Below, one piece after another: positions 53,401 to 64,000 of a stretch of DNA of 64,000 bases. The notes beneath the pieces were generated by a model. The model had not been told where the DNA came from, did not search any database, and saw nothing but the letters and a program-made list of their open reading frames with translations. The DNA is from Leguminivora glycinivorella. Its lineage: Eukaryota; Arthropoda; Insecta; Lepidoptera; Tortricidae. The DNA is taken from contig NC_062980.1 in the NCBI RefSeq assembly GCF_023078275.1, positions 6,746,401-6,810,400 of the forward strand. Reading direction: 5' to 3'. A program made the position numbers and the translations under genes. Position 1 is the stretch's first letter. The number at the start of each line of letters is the position of its first letter.

Positions 53401-55655
53401 TCCACAGAGGTCGTTACGACATCAAAGTGTTCCAAACCTTCTTCCAACTGCACGGTAAAACATTCGACTACAAGATCCCCATGTCCACGGTCCTGCGGCT
53501 ATTCCTGTTACCACACAAGGACACTCGGCAGATGTTCTTCGTGGTGTCGCTGGACCCGCCCATCAAACAGGGCCAGACCAGATACCATTACTTGGTGCTG
53601 CTGTTCGGGATTGAAGAGGAAACGAGTCTGGAGCTACCTTTTACTGAGTAAGTATGCTTGTAGTAGCAAGTTTAGGTTCGTCCTAGACTACTCTGGGGGT
53701 GCATAAGGCCTATGCAAAATCCTTCGACGCCACACGGTTACTAAACCGTCTTGGGCTCATTCCAAAGAGTAGTAGATTATTTTTTATAATTTTTTTCATT
53801 TGTCAAACTGTCCACAAGACTTGAAAAAAAAATGAAAATGAAATATTTCTTTTTCAAGTAGGCATATTACAATGCGCATATAGCTACTTTTTTGTAGACG
53901 AGGTCTAACTTTTTTCAAGGATAATGCATTTATTTACATCAACTAACTATAGTAACATATAGAATTTTTCTAAAACTATATTGAAAGCAATACTAAAGTC
54001 TTGTTTATATTTTACTAGAGAGGAGCTGAAAGAAAAATATGAAGACAAAATCACAAAAGAGCTCTCGGGTCCGACATATGAAGTGCTGGCGAAAATTATG
54101 AAGGTCATCATAAACAGGAGAGTCACCGGCCCTGGAGATTTCTTAGGGTAAGTTAATTATACCTAACAAATCTAACAATGTAACTTTGCCAATTACTTTA
54201 CTTCATTACTATGATTATATATCATAGTAATGAAGTAAAACTTAAGCCATAGCAAAAAAAAAATTGCAATTTGCTTTATTTTTTGCAAATCCATAACCTA
54301 CGGTGACTGCTTACCATTTGGTGGGCTGTATGCTTGTTTGCCACCATGCTGTACTAAAAAAGTTGTTGAGATCGCAGCAGGGCAGCAACCACTAAATAAA
54401 TCTTTATACTCAGTCTCAATATTGTATACTAACATTTTTGTCTAATTTCAGGCACCACAAAACTCCAGCAATCGCGTGTTCATACAAAGCGGCTGCCGGC
54501 TACCTGTACCCACTGGAAAAAGGTTTCATCTACGTCCACAAACCACCAGTCCACATTCGTTTCGAGGAGATAGCTTCAGTCAACTTCGCCAGAGGTGGCG
54601 CCTCTTCCACCAAGTATGTATATTGTATATTTATATGCCTGCACTTTTTAAGGCTTTATTACACTATATTCAGTCTCCACAGTGGAGCCACGTACTTCTG
54701 CCATCACGCGCATCTGATGACTGACTCGTATGAACGTGAAGTATAGGCTTGTGCCGTTTCGTTCGTTGGTCGGAGCGCTCCGATCTCGTTCAATCGCTCC
54801 CATGAACTAGTTCGCTCTTTTAGGTCTTCTGCTCATTTAGTTCAGCCAGACCAGCGATCACTGCGGTCGGAAAGATCAGAACGAATGGGACTGAATAGTG
54901 TCAAAATGATACGAATAATCCACAGATAGTAACATTCCGGGTCGAAAGGTTGTAAGTAACCGAAGTTTAATATGAAAACTTGACGTTTTTCTGTAGCTCT
55001 GCTAAGTAGCTCTCGTTCTCGATCCAAACCGCTCGCGCTCGCCGATCCTATACTGAACTAAATGAGCAAAGACCTATTCACAGAGCACGGAAAGATTCAG
55101 TTCATTTCGGTCATTGATGGGATTTTATTCCTAACAGTTCATAGTTCGTGAACGACACAAGCCTAGTGAAGTACGCCCAACTGCGTCTGTAACATCACAT
55201 ACCAATCACTTGCCATCTTGACTCATAATAAGCCTTATATTTCTACTGATATGACTGTGACTGTGTATGTGTGACTTAAAATGAAACACGCTCATAAATC
55301 CTTTGATAGTTAAAGACAATTAAAGTCATTAATTAAAGGCTCTTAGCAATCAATAAGAAATGCGTACAAAATGTTTAAATTAAACATAATTATCTCTATG
55401 TAGAACAACTTGAACTATACTAAACTAAAGATAAACCTATAAATAGATTTGAAAATATTATCCGTTAACTAGTAGCAGTATTCTGAAAGACCACAACAAC
55501 AAACTCGTGTCCATGATTCCAGGTCGTTCGATTTCGAGATCGAGTTGAAATCCGGTAGCGTGCACACGTTCAGCAGCATAGAGAAGGGCGAGTACGACAA
55601 ACTGTTCGACTACATCACCTCCAAGAAGTTACACGTCAAGAACACTGGCAAGAAC
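50468..55655 (+). CDS. Ssrp1: Ssrp1 exons 1-8: N-terminal and PH-like histone-binding domains
   Basis: Residues 1-432 cover the SPT16-contacting N-terminal domain and the tandem PH-like middle domain. Exon 3 encodes FKSNYNKDMLEKELSLKGWN and the FEIPLHYVSQC, NEVTLEFHQ strands. Exon 4 encodes VSGDAIAIFRELQCLTP. Exon 5 encodes FRLLP-type core strands, here VLRLFLLPHKDTRQMFFVVS. Exon 7 encodes the CSYKAAAGYLYPLEKGFIYV stretch. Exon 8 encodes SFDFEIELKSG and FSSIEKGEYDKLFDYI. Introns 3 and 7 each contain a hAT-like MITE. Introns 4 and 8 contain SINEs. Confidence 0.95.
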
Positions 55656-58600
55656 GTGAGTACTTCCTTCTGACGACCGGTCTGGCTAAGTCGCTAGTGA
55701 CCCTGCCTGCTGAGCCGCGGTCGCGGGTTCGAATCCCGGTAAGGGCATTTATTTGTGTGATGAGCACAGATATTTGTTCCTGAGTCATGGATGTTTTCTA
55801 GGTATATAAGCATGTAATCGTCACTTAGCACCCAAAGTACAAGCTTTGCTTAGTTTGGGGCTAAGTTGATCTGTGTAAGGTGTCCCCAATATTTATTTAT
55901 TTATTATTTCTGTTCTTTCTTTTGAGACTGGTATCAGTGCTTCAGTGTTATCCTTTCACCACACCTCGGACACTGTCAATCAAATATATGAAATAGGCGC
56001 GTTCCTCGCACACAGTCTAAGCTCGTGTAAGTGAACACGTACTATGCGTGTATGAGTGAAATATGACAAGTCAACTGTTCGCTTTTTTGACAGGCGGTAA
56101 CTGTGAGGTAACCGAGAGGGGGTGGGCGGCACTTTCAGCGGGGAGCGGGAGTGGCCATACTGTACGATTGTACTCTTTATTATACTGTGCTTTTACCATA
56201 CAAGACTAATGAACTTTGCGTACATAATACCTTTCTATTGATATACTGTTTTTGTTTTGGTAATAAACATATTATTTTAATCAGTTTTCTGCTAAAGATC
56301 GGGGAAATTTATGCTATAGTTTAAAAAAGTTTAAGTCTTTAGACTAGGGCGCGTAGGCAACACGTTAATCATGATCCGTAGTACTTGAATACGTCAATAG
56401 GCTAGTTTCCTATACTTAATATAAAATATTTTATGCAGTGCACGAAATAAAGCACCACATATTTAGAAGAAAAATATGGACAGTAGTTATGTTTAAACAT
56501 AATTTCTATTTAATAAGTCAAAGACAAAGATATAAAGTAAATGAATTGACCGTGACGTCACTCCTCAGTATTTCATAGTAATTCCATATTAGCAAATCGT
56601 TTTGACAGTTCATAAAAAGAAACTGATTTGACTAGTAGGAAACTAGCCTATTAGCGTGAACGATTGGCTTCTTGCCTAAACTGCAAGCAAAGGGGTTCAT
56701 GTATGTACAGGAGTCATAATTGTCATAAATGATAATTCTCACTGTATGTTTTGACCTAGACCACCACTGAACAAAATACCTAGACCATACTAATTGTGTC
56801 CCTAAACGCTAATGAAAAATAACAATTTCTCATATTCCCAGGACAAAGCTCTCTACGACGACGATTTCGGCGACTCAGATACAGAGAAAGAGCCCGACGC
56901 GTACCTCGCGCGCGTCAAGGCCGAGGCCAAGGAACGGGACAGCGACGACAGTGACGATGAGAGCACGGATGAAGACTTCAACCCCGACAAGGCTAAAGAG
57001 AGTGACGTTGCTGAAGAGTAAGTACATCAATATCTTTACATTCTTGTCATGTTTAGGTTCAAATGATAGGAAAACTCCTTGACATGTTAAGGAGACGCGT
57101 TTAGCTTGAGTGAAGACTGAGGCCAAGGAACGGGACAGCGATGACAGTGACGATGAGAGCACGGATGAAGACTTCAACCCCGACAAGGCTAAAGAGAGTG
57201 ACGTTGCTGAAGAGTAAGTACATCAATATCTTTACATTCTTGTCATGTTTAGGTTCAAATGATAGGAAAACTCCTTGACATGTTAAGGAGACGCGTTTAG
57301 CTTGAGTCAAGGCTGAGGCCAAGGAACGGGACAGCGACGACAGTGACGATGAGAGCACGGATGAAGACTTCAACCCCGACAAGGCTAAAGAGAGTGACGT
57401 TGCTGAAGAGTAAGTACATCAATATCTTTACATTCTTGTCATGTTTAGGTTCAAATGATAGGAAAACTCCTTGACATGTTAAGGAGACGCGTTTAGCTTG
57501 AGTGAAGACTGAGGCCAAGGAACGGGACAGCGACGACAGTGACGATGAGAGCACGGATGAAGACTTCAACCCCGACAAGGCTAAAGAGAGTGACGTTGCT
57601 GAAGAGTAAGTATATACACGACATTTTAGGCCCAAAATATAGTAAGAACTGTTGATTGTGATATTACGAGTAAGGAGAAGCGTTTAGCTTGAGTCAAGGC
57701 TGAGGCCAAGGAACGGGACAGCGATGACAGTGATGATGAGAGCACGGATGAAGACTTCAACCCCGACAAGGCTAAAGAGAGTGACATTGCTGAAGAGTAA
57801 GTATATACACGACATTTTAGGCCCAAAATATAGTAAGAACTGTTGATTGTGATATTACGAGTAAGGAGAAGCGTTTAGCTTGAGTCAAGGCTGAGGCCAA
57901 GGAACGGGACAGTGATGACAGTGATGATGAGAGCACGGATGGACTTCAACCCCGACAAGGCTAAAGAGAGTGACGTCGCTGAAGAGTAAGCATACCAACT
58001 TTTCCACTTCTTTATTACAGGAATTTTACTAGACATACTCCCAAGGATCTCTCCAATGACTTCGCACGATCGGACGTGTCGTCTACTGAAACGTCGCAGG
58101 CTCTCATGTCTTTTGCTATGGTATCTGCCCATCTCATCTTCGGTCTTCCTCTTCCTCGGGACCCAGCAATGGTCAGATCCATAACAACGTTTCCTATGTA
58201 CTCAGGAGGCCTTCTCTTTACGTGTCAATACCATCTCAGTCGACTTTCTTTTTTTTTTTTTTTAATTTATTGCTAAGTAAAAACAAAACACTTAAATCTT
58301 ACAATAATTTCGCCAAACTGCGGAACAGTTTGTTGGCGAATGAAAAAACACCCGGACTTATATGTACTTACTACTAGCTTATCTAACTTAATTGCTTAAT
58401 TGCTATGCACAGGCACCATGATAACGGGTCACCTTGCACTAATATTCCTTACAATGTGACCCATCAACACTGCCCCTGAGTGCATACGAAGTAGGTATAT
58501 AACTAATGATATGCTTTCAACATTTGATTTCTTGTAGCTTATCGGCGATATCACGTACTCCGAGGCTACCGCGATCATGCTCATTGCGTATCCTGTCGAG

Positions 58601-61600
58601 CCTCGTTTCCGCACATCCACCGAAGCATCTTCATTTCTGCGACTTGGAGAGACCGGACATGTTCTAATTAAATAATATTATGTTTGGAATGTCTTTAATT
58701 CCAGATACGATACAAACCCATCGTCGTCAGAAGATTCAGATGCGTCCAACGCGTCCGGCGCGGGCGACGATAAAAAAGAGAAGAAGAAGGAAAAAAAACC
58801 CAAAAAGGCTATCACTATTGTAAGTATTCAATAAATTTAATAACAATAGTCGCCTTTTCTGTATCCTATATTGTGTCATACTGCTGAGCAAGACCTTCTG
58901 TGACTTCTGCCACTCGTCATGTCTTTGTGCAATTTTACGCCAGTAGCACAAAATGAGTTGCCGTCTCATGTTTAAAAAAATTGTCTTTGGTCTCGGATAA
59001 TCTGTGGTACCCATTTGGTCATATTGGCTCATTCATTTGTCCCTGTACATCTACAGTCGAGTTCATAAATATGTGTACATTTTTTCACCTTATTGTGACA
59101 AGTTAGGGTGAAGAATAATAATAATATTCTTTATTGTGCACCATACAGAAAAAAAAAATACACAAGATGGATCACGCTTAATAACTAGGTAACAACAGGC
59201 GGTCTTATCGCTAAGAAGCGATCTCTACCAGACAACCTTAAAGAAGAAATGTATGAACTAACGTAAAATGTTTTAGTTCCCAAAAAAAAATATGAGTAGG
59301 TTCTTCATGTTGACTGGATTGAAAGTGATATGATTTCAATACACGGTTTTCAATTTGTTTCATTCCGAAAAACACAATATAACTAGATTATTATAATTTT
59401 CCTTTCATTTTAATTCCAGTCCGAAGCACCCCGCAAACGCAAAGACAAGACCAAAAAGGAAAAAGACGTGAACGCGCCCAAACGTCCCGCGACGGCCTTC
59501 ATGCTGTGGCTGAACGAGAACCGCAAGAAGATCACCGAGGAGAACCCCGGCATCAAGGTCACGGAGATCGCCAAGAAGGGCGGAGAGCTGTGGCGAGACC
59601 TCAAGGAGAAGTCTGTAAGTATACACTAGACTATACCAAGGACAAAGGCCCATGACAGTCTTCGTGTTGTGGCTGAGGAACCGCAAGAAGATTACGGAGG
59701 AGAACCCCGGCATCAAGGTCACCAGAGATCGCCAAGAAGGGCGGCGAACCTCAAGGACAAGTATGACTATTATTATGACTTATTAGCATTATGGAATATC
59801 GTAGTTAATTGTTGTTTTTTAGTTAAGTATTGTTTTTTTTTTTTTGGATGGACATGTGATTAAATATTTCTAGTTTTTTTTTCTGTTATATTTGACATTG
59901 GTTATTTTATATGCATTTTTTTTTATTTTTTACTTGCTATTTTATTGTTAATTGTATTATGTTATGGTAAGTCTATATTTATTTTCTGACATGTCCACTC
60001 ATTCATTAGTTTTACTTACATCATAAGCATGTTCTTAGCTCGTAAGTTTTTCTAACACAATTTATATTGTTCAAGAAATAAAGAAATGAAAATGAAATGA
60101 AATGTAAGTTTAAAGTATAATAAAAATGTTTTAGGACATTCTTACACATGTAGATTGACTGAGTCCCACGGTAAGCTCATAGACAATACCGAACGAAAGA
60201 ATAAGATCCGTCAGACAGTCTTCATGTTGTAGCTCAGAAACTGCATATATTTTCAGATTTTATTCCAGAAATCACATTAGTACAAGTTACAAGTTTTGCA
60301 TGTGGAAACGGGATTCGAAATGAGCCTGATCATTAGCAAACATCGTTCTAGTTAGTTTTGCCATATTTTAGACTGGTATATTATAATGGCTGGTATCAAA
60401 CCAGTTTTATAAATTATTGCACGACTACTTATATGCGGAGAACATACTTCCTTTTGCTTCTTATTTCCACTCAATTTAAAAAATTCTTTCTTTAAAGCAT
60501 GAGTAGAAAATTTTTGTAACCAGATTTTTTTTAATACTTACTGCAGAGTCGCTTTATCCAGTATATATTAAAAATAGGTAATTCAGTACTTTTATCAACA
60601 CATACACAGTCAATACGAGAGATTACCTTTTTATTTAAAATGTTTACTAAAGCCTCACCACAAATTCCAGGAATGGGAAGAGAAAGCCGGCAAAGCGAAA
60701 GAAGAATACAACGCGGCCATGAAGAAATACAAAGACAGTGGCGCCGCCGACGAGTTCAAACAGAAGAAAAAACAAGCTGCCAAAGAGGCCAAAGCCGCCG
60801 AAAGGAAAAGCAAAGCTCCGGCCAAGAAGAGTAAGAATACTAGTGCTGGGTCCGGCTCAGGGAAGTTCACGAGTAAGGAGTATATCGAGGATGATGACAG
60901 CTCGTCAGACTCCGATAGTGATAAGAAGAAGAAGAAGGATACTAAAGATGTGAGTATTGTGTTATCTTGAAATTAGATTTACCTACTAATTAAAGAAGAA
61001 GAAGAAGAACTGTTAATAGGGAACTTGACTGCACTTAAAATAATAGTTATTTGTTATACAAGGGGGCAAAGTTGTATTTTAACGCCGAGTGTGGAATTGA
61101 AAAACGAGCAAGTGAAAGGATTCTATAGTTGAACCACGAGCGAAGCGAGTGGTTCGAGAATAGAATCCTAAACTTGCGAGTTTTTTAACACACGAGAAGT
61201 AAAATACATTTGCACCCGAGTGTAACACAAAACTTTTCCCCTCACTATAGCGAGGAAACTACAAAGCAAAAAATGCGTTTATCACTGCTTCCAGTAGTTC
61301 CACAGGTGGTAAATCATCTTTATTACTAGATTCACCTACTTTTATCAATTTTAAAGCAGTTAATTTGACTTTATTCAAGGTCAAATTACTTTACCCACTA
61401 GTGGATAAAATGCGTTTTTACCCGCTGGTATTAAAGGACAAAACACGTGTTTCCGAGCTAGTGAGGGGAAAAATATTTTATACCATTCACGAAATAAAGC
61501 ATTAGATAATTATAAGAAAAACATGGATAGAAGTTATTTATCAATCCAATTTCTATTAAATAAGTCAGGTAGAAATATATAAAGTAACTGAGTTGACCGT

Positions 61601-63792
61601 GACGTCACTCAATTCGATTTCATATTAATTCCATATTAGTAAGACGTTGAAATTAGTTTTGACAGTTATTAAAAAGAAGCTGATTTGACTAGGAGGCAAG
61701 TAGCCTATTATAGAAACTTTGGTATCCGCGAATAACCGGCTAACTCCGTTATTCATAAACGTTCACTGAAATGAATAAGCCGCTAATAATCGTCGGTCCC
61801 TTTCTGTAGTATTGGTATGATGGAAAGGGACAAACTATTTTTATCGGCTTCTCAACTTTAGTAAATGATTATGAAGAAGGAAATAAGAGTGACCTTTAAT
61901 AACTTCTGATTCGCACACAATCCATGCGTCGATATTAAGAGATCCTATAACGGACTGACTCAATAAAATTTATTAAGATAAGTTAGTTAGTTAATTTTAC
62001 TATCAAGATAAGTTGACAACGATTTTAATAGCCTTGCCTCTGCAAGGGTTAAGTAAACGTATAGATTTCATCGAAGTTTGACTTTTAAAATAACATTTGA
62101 ACCGGCGTAGTTGTCATAATCGTTGCCAAGTGATTTTGGATCGACTTTACAAGTTTTTTATTGACAATTTGGCCCATATTGTTAGCTTGATATGTGTTAA
62201 AATGTCAAATATTAATATTAGCGCCATCTAGCCGAGCGTTCCCCAAAGGTGTAACGCCATTAAGCCACCGTACCTTTTTCTCTATGACTTTGAGGTACGT
62301 TTTTTTCTTAGACCTTATCCGTCTATAGGTACGGAGTTACATATGTCTTTGATTGTCACGGAAACGCCCGAACGTGTTATGTTTTTCAGTCATTCTCAGT
62401 ACATGTATTATTGAGATTTATAAAAGTAGCGTGACCAATACGAATGTATACTCACTATACTCAGTAACTGTTAAATAAATCTGTTTGCTAACTTTGATTT
62501 TGGTGAACTCAACTACTGTTATTGGAAGGCTTAGTATTATTTGCAAAAATCTTAACCTGGCTAACCGCTAATTTTAGTATTTCGTTTACGCCTCAGAAGG
62601 ACGATTAAAATGTATGTAAATGCAATATTTCGTAGATTTCGTTTTTAAAATACGCTTGTAAAAGAGGCATTTATGATTGTAGCTACATTTAGGGAGCATT
62701 TAATTTTCAAGCATGTGTAACTATTGAATTTTTAATTATTATATCGTATTTGTAGGCCGCATATTCAAAGCTGTAGAAAATCGGCGAAATAGTCAATTTT
62801 ATTTATGTTTAGAAGAATTAGTGACACACCTTATAATCCTTATATATCGTCACTACTTTTAAAAAATCTCGTATCTCACGCTGTTCCTCAAAGTTAAAAC
62901 GCAGTAAGTCTATATGTATGTATGTATGTATGTATAAGCTTTATTGTACATAAAGGAAACAAAAGAGACACAGTTACAGAGTCAGTAATATACAATGTAG
63001 GCGGACTTATCCCTTAATGGGATCTCTTCCAGTCAACCATACATACGTATGTATGCATTCCATACATACTTATACTTACTACAATTTTCATTGACAGACG
63101 AAGATACAAGTTTTTTTAAAAGTAGTACAAAAGAGACACAGTTACAGAGTCAGTAATATACAATGTAGGCGGACTTATCCCTTAATGGGATCTCTTCCAG
63201 TCAACCATACATACGTATGTATGCATTCCATACATACTTATACTTACTACAATTTTCATTGACAGATGAAGATACAAGTTTTTTTTAAAGTAGTGACGAT
63301 ATGCATATTTTATAAATTGTATTCATAGTCTGCATGATTTAAAAATAGTGATATCTGACTGTATAGAATGTTAAAATATAGTAAACATATAATTAGTACT
63401 ATTGTAAAAATAGAGCTTAGTCTTCGGTCATGTTAATATTTTCTACAGCAATAATTTATTATTTTACTACTCATTCAATTCCGAAAGGGCAACCAATATA
63501 TAAATGTAATTCTTTTTTTTTATGGAAAACTCTGGTCTGGCACATCCACTCCATGTTATCGTAGAAATAGGTGTGATTTTTTTTAATGGAAAATCTATAT
63601 ATTTTTCTTTTTACGCCTTCTGAATTCTCGGATGCCCTAGAGTATTTTTTTATCTTTGTTTCAATCATATCTTATTTACAGAGCAAAGACACAAAGAAAG
63701 AGAAGGCGAAAGCGAAGAGTTCTTCAGAATCGGAGGCCGAGGCGTCCGCCTCCGGGTCAGGCTCCGGCGACAGCGGTAGCGGGAGCGATTAG
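50468..63792 (+). CDS. Ssrp1: FACT complex subunit SSRP1, complete
   Basis: SSRP1 pairs with SPT16 to form FACT, the nuclear histone chaperone that handles H2A-H2B and nucleosomes during transcription and replication. Exons: 50468-50518, 50601-50786, 50918-51133, 52161-52339, 53408-53647, 54019-54147, 54452-54613, 55523-55655, 56842-57017, 58705-58819, 59420-59614, 60671-60949, 63682-63792 (TAG at 63790). Every intron is GT-AG and phases agree, giving 723 codons. Signature segments include LEYNDVSAEIKGAM, IIFKNSKTGKVEQI, GWNWGTAKFNGAVLSF, GKTFDYKIP, LDPPIKQGQTRYHYL, GFIYVHKPPVHIRFEE and an HMG box. The start is chosen because it gives the family N-terminus directly. The length suits the family (about 709 in human, about 723 in fly, from memory). 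Confidence 0.96.
51160..51547. mobile_element. hAT-like MITE in Ssrp1 intron 3, 8-bp target duplication
   Basis: Element 51168-51539 has ends CAGGGTTC / GAACCCTG and is flanked by GTATTTTC at 51160-51167 and 51540-51547. The interior is dominated by gatatatatc-type palindromes. It starts 35 bp after the exon 3 end. Confidence 0.85.
52525..52673. repeat. Dispersed repeat, copy in Ssrp1 intron 4
   Basis: aaaatctcgtatctcacgct to aaagtagtgacgatatgg. The same unit occurs at 62857-63302, where it is interrupted. Confidence 0.65.
52825..52917. mobile_element. Short MITE-like palindrome
   Basis: ttttcagtacagatggtgct and gggccatctgtactgaaaaa are inverted around a ~45-bp centre in Ssrp1 intron 4. Confidence 0.5.
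53065..53330 (+). mobile_element. tRNA-derived SINE, copy 3 (Ssrp1 intron 4)
   Basis: gacgaccggtctgactcagt, box B gggttcgaatcccggtaagg, body with gatgagcacagatatttgtt, end ggtgtccccaatatttattt. Full-length. Confidence 0.82.
54736..55173. mobile_element. hAT-like MITE in Ssrp1 intron 7, 8-bp target duplication
   Basis: Element 54744-55165 begins TAGGCTTGTGCCGTTTCGTT and ends AACGACACAAGCCTA. It is flanked by GTGAAGTA at 54736-54743 and 55166-55173. Inner arms include cttctgctcatttagttca and its near complement. Confidence 0.85.
55672..55909 (+). mobile_element. tRNA-derived SINE, copy 4 (Ssrp1 intron 8)
   Basis: Starts 17 bp after the exon 8 end (55655). It has the same head, box B and ggtgtccccaatatttattt end as copy 3, with a short internal deletion around the tatgta repeats. 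Confidence 0.82.
56416..56655 (+). repeat. Dispersed repeat, uninterrupted copy
   Basis: gcagtgcacgaaataaagca through ttgaccgtgacgtcactcct to gaaactagcctatt. It corresponds to 24352-24812 minus the SINE and therefore shows the empty site (ccatattagcaaatcg). Confidence 0.7.
56842..58819 (+). CDS. Ssrp1: Ssrp1 exons 9-10: acidic disordered linker
   Basis: Exon 9 (56842-57017) encodes an acidic, serine-rich run including RDSDDSDDESTDEDFNPD and ends GA in phase 2. Exon 10 (58705-58819) completes the codon and continues YDTNPSSSEDSDASN, then a Lys-rich KKEKKKEKKPKK block. Together they form the acidic intrinsically disordered domain that in other animals binds histones and carries CK2 sites; SD/SE-rich motifs fit that. 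The intron between them holds five extra copies of the 3' part of exon 9. Confidence 0.94.
57018..57985 (+). repeat. Ssrp1: Five tandem extra copies of Ssrp1 exon 9 plus its donor
   Basis: Units end at 57213, 57409, 57605, 57796 and 57985, after the genuine exon end at 57017. Spacings are 196, 196, 196, 191 and 189 bp. Each repeats the SDDSDDESTDEDF-coding sequence and the same GA then gtaagt donor. At the start of each copy (gcgtttagcttgag) two bases are lost relative to exon 9 (gcgtacctcgcgcgcg), so the reading frame is not joined to any acceptor. I found no AG that would let a copy be included in phase. The last copy also has a 4-base loss. The first three spacers share one sequence and later ones another, so the array grew in steps. 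Confidence 0.85.
59420..60949 (+). CDS. Ssrp1: Ssrp1 exons 11-12: HMG box and basic tail
   Basis: Exon 11 (59420-59614) and exon 12 (60671-60949) join in phase 0. They encode a canonical HMG box at about residues 548-614, from APKRPATAFMLWLNENRKKI to KEEYNAAMKKY. Its conserved aromatics are F and W of FMLW, W of ELWRDL and W of SEWEEKA. This is the DNA-bending domain. Exon 12 continues into a Lys/Ala-rich stretch and a DDDSSSDSDSD acidic patch. A damaged partial copy of exon 11 sits immediately downstream in intron 11. Confidence 0.95.
59640..59765 (+). pseudogene. Damaged copy of Ssrp1 HMG-box exon 11
   Basis: This stretch begins 26 bp after the exon 11 donor and repeats the exon 11 coding sequence. 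It matches from the FMLWL region (here tcttcgtgttgtggctg) through ITEENPGIKV to the end. It has a 3-bp loss, a 1-bp insertion in gtcaccagagatcgcc, and a loss near the WRDL codons, so the frame is broken. A further eroded trace (cagtcttcatgttgtagctc) occurs at about 60214-60235. Confidence 0.75.
61042..61479. repeat. ~435-bp dispersed repeat, copy B
   Basis: Second copy of the repeat at 14862-15298, in Ssrp1 intron 12, directly followed by another family member at 61478-61712. Confidence 0.75.
61478..61712 (+). repeat. Dispersed repeat, third copy
   Basis: cacgaaataaagcattagat through gttgaccgtgacgtcactca to agtagcctatta, more diverged from the copies at 24352 and 56416. Confidence 0.65.
62161..62353. 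repeat. Dispersed repeat, copy B
   Basis: Second copy of the repeat at 3597-3785, in Ssrp1 intron 12. It shares gcgccatctagc and gaggtacgttttttt blocks with small indels. Confidence 0.7.
62857..63302. repeat. Dispersed repeat interrupted by partially doubled LINE tail
   Basis: Same unit as 52525-52673. Its centre is interrupted by a (TGTA)n-linked LINE-tail-like block: ttacagagtcagtaatatac, ggcggacttatcccttaatg and gatctcttccagtcaacc. The block is present twice, at about 62965-63040 and 63130-63215, with the 3' part of the host repeat also duplicated. Confidence 0.6.
63682..63792 (+). CDS. Ssrp1: Ssrp1 last coding exon 13
   Basis: This exon gives 36 codons after acceptor tttacag. It begins SKDTKKEKAKAKSSSESE and ends in a Gly/Ser/Asp tail GSGDSGSGSD before TAG at 63790-63792. 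The low-complexity end matches the Ser/Gly-rich C-termini of SSRP1 proteins. The 3'UTR begins with a short tandem duplication (cgattagtgcac at about 63786 and 63826). No clear AATAAA is seen before the window ends. Confidence 0.9.
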   Translation, partial: SKDTKKEKAKAKSSSESEAEASASGSGSGDSGSGSD

Positions 63793-64000
63793 TGCACCAC
63801 CATACATTCACATACTATGCGGACCGATTAGTGCACTACCATATATTTACATACTATACAACCCTTTGATTAATGATGTTCTCAAGCAAAATGTATTTAT
63901 CACATTGTCATTTACCAATTGCACGTAATTTCGTCATATCTTTATAGGCGTAACGTGTCACATCAGAGACTCCCTAAGGCAAAGCCATATAGGTGGCTTT

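Noticed and set aside
56875..57826. Repeated minus-strand Ser/Leu-rich proteins
   Set aside because: Antisense of the acidic Ssrp1 exon 9 copies.

Overview
The window is insect nuclear DNA, almost certainly from a moth or butterfly. It is AT-rich and holds genes with many short exons and long introns packed with MITEs. It also carries tRNA-derived SINEs, Helitron-like and hAT-like non-autonomous elements, 5'-truncated RTE and CR1/Jockey-type LINEs, and blocks of CCTAA, the insect telomere unit. I see no prokaryotic signals, rRNA, intact tRNA or CRISPR.

Two host genes diverge from one 674-bp intergenic region (49794-50467). To the left, on the minus strand, is a Huntingtin-interacting protein 1 (Hip1/HIP1R/Sla2) orthologue. 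It runs from a first exon at 49793 through at least 16 coding exons to position 1, where the window cuts it. The ANTH domain (exons 2-7) and a very long coiled coil (exons 9-16) are present. The C-terminal actin-binding I/LWEQ (THATCH) module must lie beyond the left edge. A 27.6-kb intron separates the upstream first exon from an alternative first exon at 22088.

To the right, on the plus strand, is a complete 13-exon Ssrp1 gene (50468-63792, 723 codons), the HMG-box subunit of the FACT histone chaperone. All its splice phases join without a frame break. A TATCGATA (DRE-type) box lies 217 bp upstream of its ATG.

The most unusual theme is tandem exon duplication inside both genes. Hip1 exons 3 and 6 each have a second copy immediately downstream, differing almost only at synonymous positions and too close to be spliced to the parent exon. 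They look like mutually exclusive, or recently retired, ANTH exons. Ssrp1 intron 9 holds five further copies of the acidic exon, each with its splice donor kept, and intron 11 holds two decayed copies of the HMG-box exon.

The rest is repeats. The notable ones are a 3.4-kb element with ~0.96-kb inverted arms carrying a broken Cys-rich (CXC-type) domain (10196-13609), and a 2.3-kb near-perfect palindrome built from ~0.5-kb units (17232-19500). Others are a telomere-like minisatellite (41790-42715), a Helitron-like element with a doubled 5' half (47872-49390), and an ORF1-only LINE (about 28000-29435). The long stretches 19500-21100, 22100-24340, 29440-33150, 37450-41790 and 42720-47870 otherwise hold only AT-rich intron sequence and small palindromes. 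I found no convincing additional gene there.
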